This document shows, piece after piece, positions 52,301 through 64,000 of a DNA stretch of 64,000 bases. The notes under the pieces are model-generated. The model ran no database searches. It was not told the origin of the DNA and saw only the letters and a list, made by a program, of their open reading frames with translations. How positions within the stretch are numbered: the first letter of the stretch is position 1; every line of letters starts with the position of its first letter. Made by a program: the position numbers and the translations under genes. Source of the DNA: Sipunculus nudus (lineage: Eukaryota > Annelida > Sipuncula > Golfingiida > Sipunculidae); NCBI GenBank assembly GCA_026874595.1, contig CM049322.1, positions 24,215,400 through 24,279,399 on the forward strand, in the 5' to 3' direction.

Positions 52301-52907
52301 TATGACCAGCCATGCCCCTCTGTTAAATGCCAGCCAGATGTTGACCACTTACCTAATATGACCAACCATGCACCTCTGTTAAATGCCAACCGAATGTTGA
52401 CCACGTACCTAATATGACCAGCCATGCCCCTCTATTAAATGCCATCCAGATGTTGACCAAAGGGCCTAATATGACCAGCCATGCCCCTCTATTAAATGCC
52501 AGCCAGATGTTGACCACATGCCTAATGTGACCAGCCATGCCCCTCTGTTAAATGTCAGCCAGATGTTGACCACAGGCCTAATATGACCAGCCATGCCCCT
52601 CTGTTTAATGCCAGCCAGATGTTGACCACAGGCCTAATATTACCAGCCATGCCCCTCTGTTAAATGCCAGCCAAATGTTGACCACTTACCTAATATGACC
52701 AGCCCTCCCCCTCTGTTAAATGCCAGCCAGATGTTGACCACATACGTAATATGACCAGCCATGTCCCTCTGTTAAATGTCAACCAGATTTTGACCACAGG
52801 CCTAATATGACCAGCCATGGCCCTCTGTTAAATGTCAGCCAGGTGTTGAAAATTACCTAATATAACCAGCCATACCCCTCTGTTAAATGCCAGCCAGATG
52901 TTGACCA
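49382..52907 (+). repeat. Higher-order block C1' (3.53 kb)
   Basis: This is the counterpart of C1 at offset 28,097 and the same length, 3,526 bp. It has one extra CATATAAATAATATG monomer before GTTAAAAGTC (51319) and lacks one AATAAGAACAGC monomer near 51.83 kb. The two changes cancel. Copy-specific substitutions are TACATAATATG (50279), GCATTATATG (50953) and GAATTTCAG (51264). Confidence 0.8.
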
Positions 52908-55900
52908 CTTAAATATTATAACCAGCCATGCCACTCTGTAAAATGCCAGCCAGATGTTGACCACATACGTAATATGACCAGCCATGCCCCTCTGTTAAAT
53001 GCCAGCCAGATGTTGACCACATACCTAATATGACCAGCCATGCCCCTCTGTTAAATGTCAGCTTGATGTTGACCACAGGCCTAATATGACCAGCCATGCC
53101 CTTCTGTTAAATGTCAGCCGGATGTTGACCACATACCTAATATGACCAGCCATGCCCCTCTATTAAACGTCAGCCAGATTTTCACCACATACTTAATAAG
53201 ACCAGCTAAGCCCCTCTGTTAAATGTCAGCCAGATGTTGACCACAGGCCTAATATGACCAGCCATGCCCCTCTGTTAAATGTCAGCCAGGTGTAGAAAAT
53301 TACCTAATATAACCAGCCATACCCCTCTGTTAAATGCCAGCCAGATGTTGACCACAGGCCTAATATGACCAGCCATGCCCCTCTGTTAAATGTCAGCCAG
53401 ATGTTGACCACATACTTAATAAGACCAGCCATGCCCCTCTGTTAAATGTCAGCCAGATGTTGACCACATACCTTAAATGATCAGCCATGCCCCTCTGTTA
53501 AATGTCAGCCAGATGTTGACCACACACTTAATAAGACCAGCCATGCCCCTCTGTTAAATGTCAGCCAGATGTTGACCACATACCTAATATGACCAGCCAT
53601 GCACCTCTGTTAAATGCCAGCCAAATGTTGACCACATACCTAATATAACCAGCCATGCCCCTCTGTTAAATGCCAGTCAGATGTTGACCACAGGCCTAAT
53701 ATGACCAGCCATGCCCCTCTGTTAAATGCCAGCCAGATGTTGACCACTTACCTAATATGACCAGCCATGCACCTCTGTTAAATGCCAACCGAATGTTGAC
53801 CACGTACCTAATATGACCAGCCATTCCAGTCTATTAAATGCCATCCAGATGTTGACCAAAGGGCCTAATATGACCAGCCATGCCCCTCTGTTAAATGTCA
53901 GCCAGATATTGACCACATTCCTAATATGACCAGCCATGCCCCTCTGTTGAATGTCAGCCAGATGTTGACCACTTAAATATTATGACCAGCCATGCCACTC
54001 TGTAAAATGCCAGCCAGATGTTGACCACATGCCTAATATGACCAGCCATGCCCCTCTGTTAAACGTCAGCCAGATGTTGACCACTTACCTAACATGACCA
54101 GCCATGCCCCTCTGTTAAATGTCAGCCAGATGATGACCACAGGCCTAATATGACCAGCCATGCCCCTCAGTTTAATGCCAGCCAGATGTTGACCACAGGC
54201 CTAATATAACTAGCCATGCCCCTCCGTTAAATGCCAGCCAAATGTTGACCACTTACCTAATATGACCAGCCATGCCTCTCTGTTAAATGCCAGCCAGATG
54301 TTGACCAAATACCTAATATGACCAGCCATGCCCCTCTGTTAAATGTCAGCCAGATGTTGACCACAGGCCTAATATGACCATCCATGCCCCTCTGTTAAAT
54401 GTCAGCCAGATGTTGACCACTTACCTAATAGGACCAGCCATGCCCCTCTGTTAAATGTCAGCCAGATGTTGACCACATGCATAATATGACCAGCCATGCC
54501 CCTCTGTTAAATGTCAGCCAGATGTTGACCACAGGCCTAATATGACCAGCCATGCCCCTCTGTTAAATGTCAGCCAGATGTTGACCACATACCTAATATG
54601 ACAAGCCATGCCCCTCTGTTAAATGTCAACCAGATTTTGACCACAGGCCTAATATGACCAGCCATGCCCCTCTGTTAAATGTCTGCCAGATGTTGACCAC
54701 AGGCCTAATATGACCAGCCATGCCCCTCTGTTAAACGTCAGCCAGATGTTGACCACATACTTAATAAGACCAGCTAAGCCCCTCTGTTGAATGTCAGCCA
54801 GATGTTGACCATATAAATAATATGACCAGCCATGCCCCTCTGTTAAATGTCAGCCAGATGTTGACCACAGGCCTAATATGACCAGCCATGCCCCTCTGTT
54901 AAATGTCAGCCAGATGTTGACCACATACTTAATAAGAACAGCTATGCCCCTCTGTTAAATGTCAGCCAGATGTTGACCACATAACTAATATGACCAGCCA
55001 TGGCCCTCTGTTAAATGTCAGCCAGGTGTTGAAAATTACCTAATATAACCAGCCATACCCCTCTGTTAAATGCCAGCCAGATGTTGACCACAGGCCTAAT
55101 ATGACCAGCCATGCCCCTCTGTTAAATGTCAGCCAGATGTTGACCACATACTTAATAAGACCAGCCATGCCCCTCTGTTAAATGTCAGCCAGATGTTGAC
55201 CACATACCTTAAATGATCAGCCATGCCCCTCTGTTAAATGTCAGCCAGATGTTGACCACATACTTAATAAGACCAGCCATGCCCCTCTGTTAAATGTCAG
55301 CCAGATGTTGACCACATACCTAATATGACCAGCCATGCACCTCTGTTAAATGCCAGCCAAATGTTGACCACATACCTAATATAACCAGCCATGCCCCTCT
55401 GTTAAATGCCAGCCAAATGTTGACCACATGCATAATATGACCAGCCATGCCTCTCCGTTAAATGTCAGCCATTTATTGACCACATGCCTAATATGACCAG
55501 CCATGCCCCTCTGTTAAATGTCAGCCAGATGTTGACCATATGCCTAATATGACCAGCCATGCCCCTCTGTTAAATGTCAGCCAGATGTTGACCACATACC
55601 TAATATGACCAGCCATGCCCCTCTGTTAAATGTCAGCCAGATGTTGACCACATACCTAATATGACCAGCCATGCCCCCCTGTTATATGTCAGCCAGATGT
55701 TGACCACATACCTAATATGACCAGCCATGCACCTCTGTTAAACGCCAGCCAAATGTTGACCACATACCTAATATAACCAGCCATGCCCCTCTGTTATATG
55801 CCAGCCAGATGTTGACCACATGCATAATATGACCAGCCATGCCCCTCTGTTAAATGTCAGCCAGATGTTGACCACATACCTAATATGACCAGCCATGCCC

Positions 55901-58900
55901 CTATGTTAAATGTCAGCCAGATGTTGACCACATACCTAATATGACCAGCCATGCTCCTCTGTTAAATGTCAGCCAGATGTTGACCACATACCTAATATGA
56001 CCAGCCATGCCCCTCTGTTAAATGTCAGCCAGATGTTGACCACAGGCCTAATATGACCAGCCATGCCCCTCTGTTAAACGTCAGCCAGATGTTGACCACA
56101 TACTTAATAAGACCAGCTAAGCCCCTCTGTTAAATGTCAGCCAGATGTTGACCACATAAATAATATGACCAGCCATGCCCCTCTGTTAAATGTCAGCCAG
56201 ATGTTGACCACATAAATAATATGACCAGCCATGCCCCTCTGTTAAATGTCAGCCAGATGTTGACCACATACCTAATAAGAACAGCTATGCCCCTCTGTTA
56301 AATGTCAGCCAGATGTTGACCACATACCTAATATGACCAGCCATGCCCCTCTGTTAAATGTCAGCCAGGTGTTGAAAATTACCTAATATAACCAGACATA
56401 CCCCTCTGTTAAATGCCAGCCAGATGTTGACCACAGGCCTAATATGACCAGCCATGCCCCTCTGTTAAATGTCAGCCAGATATTGACCACATACTTAATA
56501 AGACCAGCCATGCCCCTCTGTTAAATGTCAGCCAGATGTTGACCACATACCTTAAATGATCAGCCATGCCCCACTGTTAAATGTCAGCCAGATGTTGACC
56601 ACATACTTAATAAGACCAGCCATGCCCCTCTGTTAAATGTCAGCCAGATGTTGACCACATACCTAATATGACCAGCCATGCACCTCTGTTAAATGCCGGC
56701 CAAATGTTGACCACATACCTAATATAACCAGCCATGCCCCTCTGTTAAATGCCAGCCAGATGTTGACCACAGGCCTAATATGACCAGCCATGCCCCTCTG
56801 TTAAATGCCAGCCAGATGTTGACCACTTACCTAATATGACCAGCCATGCACCTCTGTTAAATGCCAACCGAATGTTGACCACGTACCTAATATGACCAGC
56901 CATGCCCCTCTATTAAATGCCATCCAGATGTTGACCAAAGGGCCTAATATGACCAGCCATGCCCCTCTGTTAAATGTCAGTCAGATATTGATCACATACC
57001 TAATATGACCAGCCATGCCCCTCTGTTGAATGTCAGCCAGATGTTGACCACTTAAATATTATAACCAGCCATGCCACTCTGTAAAATGCCAGCCAGATGT
57101 TGACCACATGCCTAATATGACCAGCCATGCCCCTCTGTTAAATGTCAGCCAGATGTTGACCACTTACCTAACATGACCAGCCATGCCCCTCTGTTAAATG
57201 TCAGCAAGATGTTGACCACAGGCCTAATATGACCAGCCATACCCCTCTGTTTAATGCCAGCCAGATGTTGACCACAGGCCTAATATTACCAGTCATGCCC
57301 CTCCGTTAAATGCCAGCCAAATGATGACCACTTACTTAATATGACCAGCCATACCTCTCTGTTAAATGCCAGCCAGATGTTGACCACATACCTAATATGA
57401 CCAGCCATGCCCCTCTGTTAAATGTCAGCCAGATGTTGACCACAGGCCTAATATGACCATCCATGCCCCTCTGTTAAATGTCAGCCAGATGTTGCTCACT
57501 TACCTAATAGGACCAGCCATGCCCCTCTGTTGAATGCCAGCCAGATGTTGAAAATTACCTAATATGACCAGCCATGCCCCTCTGTTAAATGTCAGACAGA
57601 TGTTGACCACATACCTAATATGACCAGCCATGCCCCTCTGTTAAATGTCAGCCAGATGTTGACCACAGGCCTAATATGACCAGCCATGCCCCTCTGTTAA
57701 ATGTCAGCCAGATGTTGACCACAGGCCTAATATGACCAGCCATGCCCCTCTGTTAAATGTCAGCCAGATGTTGACCACAGGCCTAATATGACCAGCCATG
57801 CCCCTCTGTTAAATGTCAGCCAGATGTTGACCACAGGCCTAATATGACCAGCCATGCCCCTCTGTTAAACGTCAGCCAGATGTTGACCACATACTTAATA
57901 AGACCAGCTAAGCCCCTCTGTTAAATGTCAGCCAGATGTTGACCACATAAATAATACGACCAGCCATGCCCCTCTGTTAAATGTCAGCCAGATGTTGACC
58001 ACAGGCCTAATATGACCGGCCATGCCCCTCTGTTAAATGTCAGCCAGATGTTGACCACATACTTAATAAGATCAGCTATGCCCCTCTGTTAAATGTCAGC
58101 CAGATGTTGACCACATACCTAATATGACCAGCCATGCCCCTCTGTTAAATGTCAGCCAGATGTTGACCACAGGCCTAATATGACCAGCCATGCCCCTCTG
58201 TTAAATGTCAGCCAGATGTTGACCACATACTTAATAAGACCAGCCATGCCCCTCTGTTAAATGTCAGCCAGATGTTGACCACATACTTAATAAGAACAGC
58301 TATGCCCCTCTGTTAAATGTCAGCCAGATGTTGACCACATAACTAATATGACCAGCCATGGCCCTCTGTTAAATGTCAGCCAGGTGTTGAAAATTACCTA
58401 ATATAACCAGCCATACCCCTCTGTTAAATGCCAGCCAGATGTTGACCACAGGCCTAATATGACCAGCCATGCCCCTCTGTTAAATGTCAGCCAGATGTTG
58501 ACCACATACTTAATAAGACCAGCCATGCCCCTCTGTTAAATGTCAGCCAGATGTTGACCACATACCTTAAATGATCAGCCATGCCCCTCTGTTAAATGTC
58601 AGCCAGATGTTGACCACATACTTAATAAGACCAGCCATGCCCCTCTGTTAAATGTCAGCCAGATGTTGACCACATACCTAATATGACCAGCCATGCACCT
58701 CTGTTAAATGCCAGCCAAATGTTGACCACATACCTAATATAACCAGCCATGCCCCTCTGTTAAATGCCAGCCAAATGTTGACCACATGCATAATATGACC
58801 AGCCATGCCTCTCCGTTAAATGTCAGCCATTTATTGACCACATGCCTAATATGACCAGCCATGCCCCTCTGTTAAATGTCAGCCAGATGTTGACCATATG

Positions 58901-59838
58901 CCTAATATGACCAGCCATGCCCCTCTGTTAAATGTCAGCCAGATGTTGACCACATACCTAATATGACCAGCCATGCCCCTCTGTTAAATGTCAGCCAGAT
59001 GTTGACCACATACCTAATATGACCAGCCATGCCCCCCTGTTATATGTCAGCCAGATGTTGACCACATACCTAATATGACCAGCCATGCACCTCTGTTAAA
59101 CGCCAGCCAAATGTTGACCACATACCTAATATAACCAGCCATGCCCCTCTGTTATATGCCAGCCAGATGTTGACCACATGCATAATATGACCAGCCATGC
59201 CCCTCTGTTAAATGTCAGCCAGATGTTGACCACATACCTAATATGACCAGCCATGCCCCTATGTTAAATGTCAGCCAGATGTTGACCACATACCTAATAT
59301 GACCAGCCATGCTCCTCTGTTAAATGTCAGCCAGATGTTGACCACATACCTAATATGACCAGCCATGCCCCTCTGTTAAATGTCAGCCAGATGTTGACCA
59401 CAGGCCTAATATGACCAGCCATGCCCCTCTGTTAAACGTCAGCCAGATGTTGACCACATACTTAATAAGACCAGCTAAGCCCCTCTGTTAAATGTCAGCC
59501 AGATGTTGACCACATAAATAATATGACCAGCCATGCCCCTCTGTTAAATGTCAGCCAGATGTTGACCACATAAATAATATGACCAGCCATGCCCCTCTGT
59601 TAAATGTCAGCCAGATGTTGACCACATACCTAATAAGAACAGCTATGCCCCTCTGTTAAATGTCAGCCAGATGTTGACCACATACCTAATATGACCAGCC
59701 ATGCCCCTCTGTTAAATGTCAGCCAGGTGTTGAAAATTACCTAATATAACCAGACATACCCCTCTGTTAAATGCCAGCCAGATGTTGACCACAGGCCTAA
59801 TATGACCAGCCATGCCCCTCTGTTAAATGTCAGCCAGA
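52908..59838 (+). repeat. Higher-order block D1' with an internal 3,358-bp duplication
   Basis: The block starts as D1 but continues past the point where D1 is cut: CATTTATT at 55470, CCCCCCTGTTATATG near 55.68 kb, ACCAGACATACC near 56.39 kb, ACCGAATG near 56.87 kb, AGTCATGCCCCTCCG near 57.29 kb, GTTGCTCAC near 57.49 kb. It thus resembles block B after its first 2.5 kb. From about 58.24 kb it steps back 3,358 bp and replays the AATAAGAACAGC to ACCAGACATACC section. It then steps again into the GTGTAGAAAATT series at about 59.82-59.89 kb. Confidence 0.78.
58242..59838 (+). repeat. 3,358-bp-offset duplication, second copy
   Basis: This segment repeats about 54884-56480. Matching variants are AATAAGAACAGC (54931/58289), GGCCCTCTG, CATTTATT (55470/58828), CCCCCCTGTTATATG (55674/59032), the doubled CATAAATAATATG monomers and ACCAGACATACC. 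The left edge is set by TAATAAGACC here against TAATATGACC. The right edge is set by GATGTTGACC here against GATATTGACC. No equivalent exists in the first 55 kb, so it belongs to the right-hand part of the array. Confidence 0.83.
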
Positions 59839-62800
59839 TGTTGACCACAGGCCTAATATGACCAGCCATGCCCCTCTGTTAAATGTCAGCCAGGTGTAGA
59901 AAATTACCTAATATAACCAGCCATACCCCTCTGTTAAATGCCAGCCAGATGTTGACCACAGGCCTAATATGACCAGCCATGCCCCTCTGTTAAATGTCAG
60001 CCAGATGTTGACCACATACTTAATAAGACCAGCCATGCCCCTCTGTTAAATGTCAGCCAGATGTTGACCACATACCTTAAATGATCAGCCATGCCCCTCT
60101 GTTAAATGTCAGCCAGATGTTGACCACACACTTAATAAGACCAGCCATGCCCCTCTGTTAAATGTCAGCCAGATGTTGACCACATACCTAATATGACCAG
60201 CCATGCACCTCTGTTAAATGCCAGCCAAATGTTGACCACATACCTAATATAACCAGCCATGCCCCTCTGTTAAATGCCAGTCAGATGTTGACCACAGGCC
60301 TAATATGACCAGCCATGCCCCTATGTTAAATGCCAGCCAGATGTTGACCACTTACCTAATATGACCAGCCATGCACCTCTGTTAAATGCCAACCGAATGT
60401 TGACCACGTACCTAATATGACCAGCCATTCCCCTCTATTAAATGCCATCCAGATGTTGACCAAAGGGCCTAATATGACCAGCCATGCCCCTCTGTTAAAT
60501 GTCAGCCAGATATTGACCACATTCCTAATATGACCAGCCATGCCCCTCTGTTGAATGTCAGCCAGATGTTGACCACTTAAATATTATGACCAGCCATGCC
60601 ACTCTGTAAAATGCCAGCCAGATGTTGACCACATGCCTAATATGACCAGCCATGCCCCTCTGTTAAACGTCAGCCAGATGTTGACCACTTACCTAACATG
60701 ACCAGCCATGCCCCTCTGTTAAATGTCAGCCAGATGATGACCACAGGCCTAATATGACCAGCCATGCCCCTCAGTTTAATGCCAGCCAGATGTTGACCAC
60801 AGGCCTAATATAACTAGCCATGCCCCTCCGTTAAATGCCAGCCAAATGTTGACCACTTACCTAATATGACCAGCCATGCCTCTCTGTTAAATGCCAGCCA
60901 GATGTTGACCAAATACCTAATATGACCAGCCATGCCCCTCTGTTAAATGTCAGCCAGATGTTGACCACAGGCCTAATATGACCATCCATGCCCCTCTGTT
61001 AAATGTCAGCCAGATGTTGACCACTTACCTAATAGGACCAGCCATGCCCCTCTGTTAAATGTCAGCCAGATGTTGACCACATGCATAATATGACCAGCCA
61101 TGCCCCTCTGTTAAATGTCAGCCAGATGTTGACCACAGGCCTAATATGACCAGCCATGCCCCTCTGTTAAATGTCAGCCAGATGTTGACCACATACCTAA
61201 TATGACAAGCCATGCCCCTCTGTTAAATGTCAACCAGATTTTGACCACAGGCCTAATATGACCAGCCATGCCCCTCTGTTAAATGTCTGCCAGATGTTGA
61301 CCACAGGCCTAATATGACCAGCCATGCCCCTCTGTTAAACGTCAGCCAGATGTTGACCACATACTTAATAAGACCAGCTAAGCCCCTCTGTTGAATGTCA
61401 GCCAGATGTTGACCATATAAATAATATGACCAGCCATGCCCCTCTGTTAAATGTCAGCCAGATGTTGACCACAGGCCTAATATGACCAGCCATGCCCCTC
61501 TGTTAAATGTCAGCCAGATGTTGACCACATACTTAATAAGAACAGCTATGCCCCTCTGTTAAATGTCAGCCAGATGTTGACCATATAACTAATATGACCA
61601 GCCATGGCCCTCTGTTAAATGTCAGCCAGGTGTTGAAAATTACCTAATATAACCAGCCATACCCCTCTGTTAAATGCCAGCCAGATGTTGACCACAGGCC
61701 TAATATGACCAGCCATGCCCCTCTGTTAAATGTCAGCCAGATGTTGACCACATACTTAATAAGACCAGCCATGCCCCTCTGTTAAATGTCAGCCAGATGT
61801 TGACCACATACCTAATATGACCAGCCATGCACCTCTGTTAAATGCCAGCCAAATGTTGACCACATACCTAATATAACCAGCCATGCCCCTCTGTTAAATG
61901 CCAGCCAAATGTTGACCACATGCATAATATGACCAGCCATGCCTCTCCGTTAAATGTCAGCCATTTATTGACCACATGCCTAATATGACCAGCCATGCCC
62001 CTCTGTTAAATGTCAGCCAGATGTTGACCATATGCCTAATATGACCAGCCATGCCCCTCTGTTAAATGTCAGCCAGATGTTGACCACATACCTAATATGA
62101 CCAGCCATGCCCCTCTGTTAAATGTCAGCCAGATGTTGACCACATACCTAATATGACCAGCCATGCCCCCCTGTTATATGTCAGCCAGATGTTGACCACA
62201 TACCTAATATGACCAGCCATGCACCTCTGTTAAACGCCAGCCAAATGTTGACCACATACCTAATATAACCAGCCATGCCCCTCTGTTATATGCCAGCCAG
62301 ATGTTGACCACATGCATAATATGACCAGCCATGCCCCTCTGTTAAATGTCAGCCAGATGTTGACCACATACCTAATATGACCAGCCATGCCCCTATGTTA
62401 AATGTCAGCCAGATGTTGACCACATACCTAATATGACCAGCCATGCTCCTCTGTTAAATGTCAGCCAGATGTTGACCACATACCTAATATGACCAGCCAT
62501 GCCCCTCTGTTAAATGTCAGCCAGATGTTGACCACAGGCCTAATATGACCAGCCATGCCCCTCTGTTAAACGTCAGCCAGATGTTGACCACATACTTAAT
62601 AAGACCAGCTAAGCCCCTCTGTTAAATGTCAGCCAGATGTTGACCACATAAATAATATGACCAGCCATGCCCCTCTGTTAAATGTCAGCCAGATGTTGAC
62701 CACATAAATAATATGACCAGCCATGCCCCTCTGTTAAATGTCAGCCAGATGTTGACCACATACCTAATAAGAACAGCTATGCCCCTCTGTTAAATGTCAG

Positions 62801-64000
62801 CCAGATGTTGACCACATACCTAATATGACCAGCCATGCCCCTCTGTTAAATGTCAGCCAGGTGTTGAAAATTACCTAATATAACCAGACATACCCCTCTG
62901 TTAAATGCCAGCCAGATGTTGACCACAGGCCTAATATGACCAGCCATGCCCCTCTGTTAAATGTCAGCCAGATATTGACCACATACTTAATAAGACCAGC
63001 CATGCCCCTCTGTTAAATGTCAGCCAGATGTTGACCACATACCTTAAATGATCAGCCATGCCCCACTGTTAAATGTCAGCCAGATGTTGACCACATACTT
63101 AATAAGACCAGCCATGCCCCTCTGTTAAATGTCAGCCAGATGTTGACCACATACCTAATATGACCAGCCATGCACCTCTGTTAAATGCCGGCCAAATAAT
63201 GACCACATACCTAATATAACCAGCCATGCCCCTCTGTTAAATGCCAGCCAGATGTTGACCACAGGCCTAATATGACCAGCCATGCCCCTCTGTTAAATGC
63301 CAGCCAGATGTTGACCACTTACCTAATATGACCAGCCATGCACCTCTGTTAAATGCCAACCGAATGTTGACCACGTACCTAATATGACCAGCCATGCCCC
63401 TCTATTAAATGCCATCCAGATGTTGACCAAAGGGTCTAATATGACCAGCCATGCCCCTCTGTTAAATGTCAGTCAGATATTGATCACATACCTAATATGA
63501 CCAGCCATGCCCCTCTGTTGAATGTCAGCCAGATGTTGACCACTTAAATATTATAACCAGCCATGCCACTCTGTAAAATGCCAGCCAGATGTTGACCACA
63601 TGCCTAATATGACCAGCCATGCCCCTCTGTTAAATGTCAGCCAGATGTTGACCACTTACCTAACATGACCAGCCATGCCCCTCTGTTAAATGTCAGCAAG
63701 ATGTTGACCACAGGCCTAATATGACCAGCCATACCCCTCTGTTTAATGCCAGCCAGATGTTGACCACAGGCCTAATATTACCAGTCATGCCCCTCCGTTA
63801 AATGCCAGCCAAATGATGACCACTTACTTAATATGACCAGCCATACCTCTCTGTTAAATGCCAGCCAGATGTTGACCACATACCTAATATGACCAGCCAT
63901 GCCCCTCTGTTAAATGTCAGCCAGATGTTGACCACAGGCCTAATATGACCATCCATGCCCCTCTGTTAAATGTCAGCCAGATGTTGCCCACTTACCTAAT
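59816..64000 (+). repeat. Further copy of block D1', running off the window
   Basis: This segment follows 53212 onward at offset 6,604 and, after a two-monomer (112-bp) loss near 61.81 kb, at offset 6,492. Shared variants absent from the older B blocks are GATATTGATCACATACC (56986/63478) and GTCAGCAAGATGTTGACCAC in the equivalent place (57203/63695). Private changes are CAAATAATGACC (63193), AGGGTCTAAT (63432) and GACCATATAACTAAT (61579). The segment ends in the GTTGCCCAC monomer at the window edge, so the array continues to the right. Confidence 0.85.

Larger units (their letters stand above)
27401..55538 (+). repeat. Superrepeat copy 2 (about 28.1 kb)
   Basis: This is the second copy of 593-27441. 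Copy 2 stays identical to copy 1 up to 27441/55538, where copy 1 goes to CACACTTAATAAG and copy 2 to TATGCCTAATATG. Compared with copy 1 it has a net gain of 783 bp near 33.2-34.1 kb and 505 bp more at about 37.3-37.8 kb. It lacks 168 bp near 48.0 kb, has 169 bp more near 49.0-49.2 kb, and shows a compensated one-monomer gain and loss at 51.27 and 51.83 kb. Substitutions seen only here include CAGGCTTGCC (48446), TACATAATATG (50279), GCATTATATG (50953) and CCATTCCAGTC (53822). Confidence 0.9.
1..64000 (+). repeat. 56-bp tandem satellite array filling the window
   Basis: Every part of the window reads as a head-to-tail copy of one 56-bp unit of about 46% G+C. Fixed landmarks in each unit, in order, are TGTTAAATG, CAGCCAGATG, TTGACCAC, TAATATGACC and CAGCCATGCCCCTC. 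Most monomers differ from consensus at only a few positions, and most keep exactly 56 bp. Recurrent length variants are 55 bp (CCATCCCCTC, TAACAGACC or GTTGAAAATTACC types) and 57 bp (ACCAAAGGGCC or AAATTTTCAG types). The array runs off both window ends. I saw no inverted segment, no interrupting unique DNA and no mobile element, so the stretch contains no gene. A satellite of this length is typical of eukaryotic heterochromatin; I do not recognise the family. Confidence 0.98.

Noticed and set aside
1-64000. CRISPR array (short direct repeats in large number)
   Set aside because: There are no unique spacers: the whole 56-bp period is conserved and contiguous, and no cas genes are present. A true array has a constant repeat separated by different spacers.
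1-64000. Bacterial or phage origin, iterons or integron cassette array
   Set aside because: Iteron clusters are short and lie beside replication genes; integron cassettes carry genes. Here 64 kb contains only satellite monomers.
1-64000. CENP-B box, telomere repeat or rDNA spacer identity
   Set aside because: No match to the CENP-B box consensus, no TTAGGG or TTTAGGG runs and no rRNA sequence were seen. A centromeric role remains only a possibility based on array type.

Overview
The whole 64 kb window is one uninterrupted tandem satellite array. The basic unit is 56 bp (a clean copy lies at 2679-2734), so the window holds about 1,140 monomers, all head to tail in one orientation. I found no gene, tRNA, rRNA, transposon, CRISPR array, telomere repeat or unique sequence. 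The longest open frames (61-68 codons) are by-products of the repeat. An array this long and pure points to eukaryotic heterochromatin, perhaps centromeric, pericentromeric or subtelomeric. I do not recognise the 56-bp family and cannot name the organism or clade.

The interest is in the hierarchy. Level 1 is the 56-bp monomer, with most variation at unit positions 28-33 and a T/C switch at position 10. Level 2 is a set of higher-order blocks of about 3.5-9.3 kb, each recognisable by rare variant monomers in a fixed order. A block boundary is conveniently placed at the variant CTTAAATATTATAACC (19, 9085, 14570, 21285, 24811, 36676, 42666, 49382, 52908). The standard block is about 6.7 kb. Level 3 is a tandem duplication of a whole series of blocks: 593-27441 is repeated at 27401-55538, with the junction inside 27401-27441. 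The offset between copies steps from 26,808 to 27,591, then 28,096, then 28,097 bp, and each step is explained by a gain or loss of nearly whole monomers.

Layout: 1-592 is the start of a block. 593-27441 is superrepeat copy 1 (blocks A1, B1, A2, C1 and truncated D1). 27401-55538 is superrepeat copy 2 (A1', B1', A2', C1' and the start of D1'). D1' runs on to about 59.8 kb and contains an internal 3,358-bp duplication. From about 59.8 kb to the window end a further copy of the D1' block begins (offset 6,604, then 6,492 bp). Nested inside A1 and A1' are 2,349-bp and 391-bp duplications, and A1' alone carries an extra 951-bp-offset duplication.

The pattern is what repeated unequal exchange or replication slippage in register with the 56-bp unit would produce. 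Because the two 27-28 kb copies differ by few substitutions and several copy-number indels, they could also be two haplotypes joined by an assembler. Reads spanning 27.4 kb would decide.
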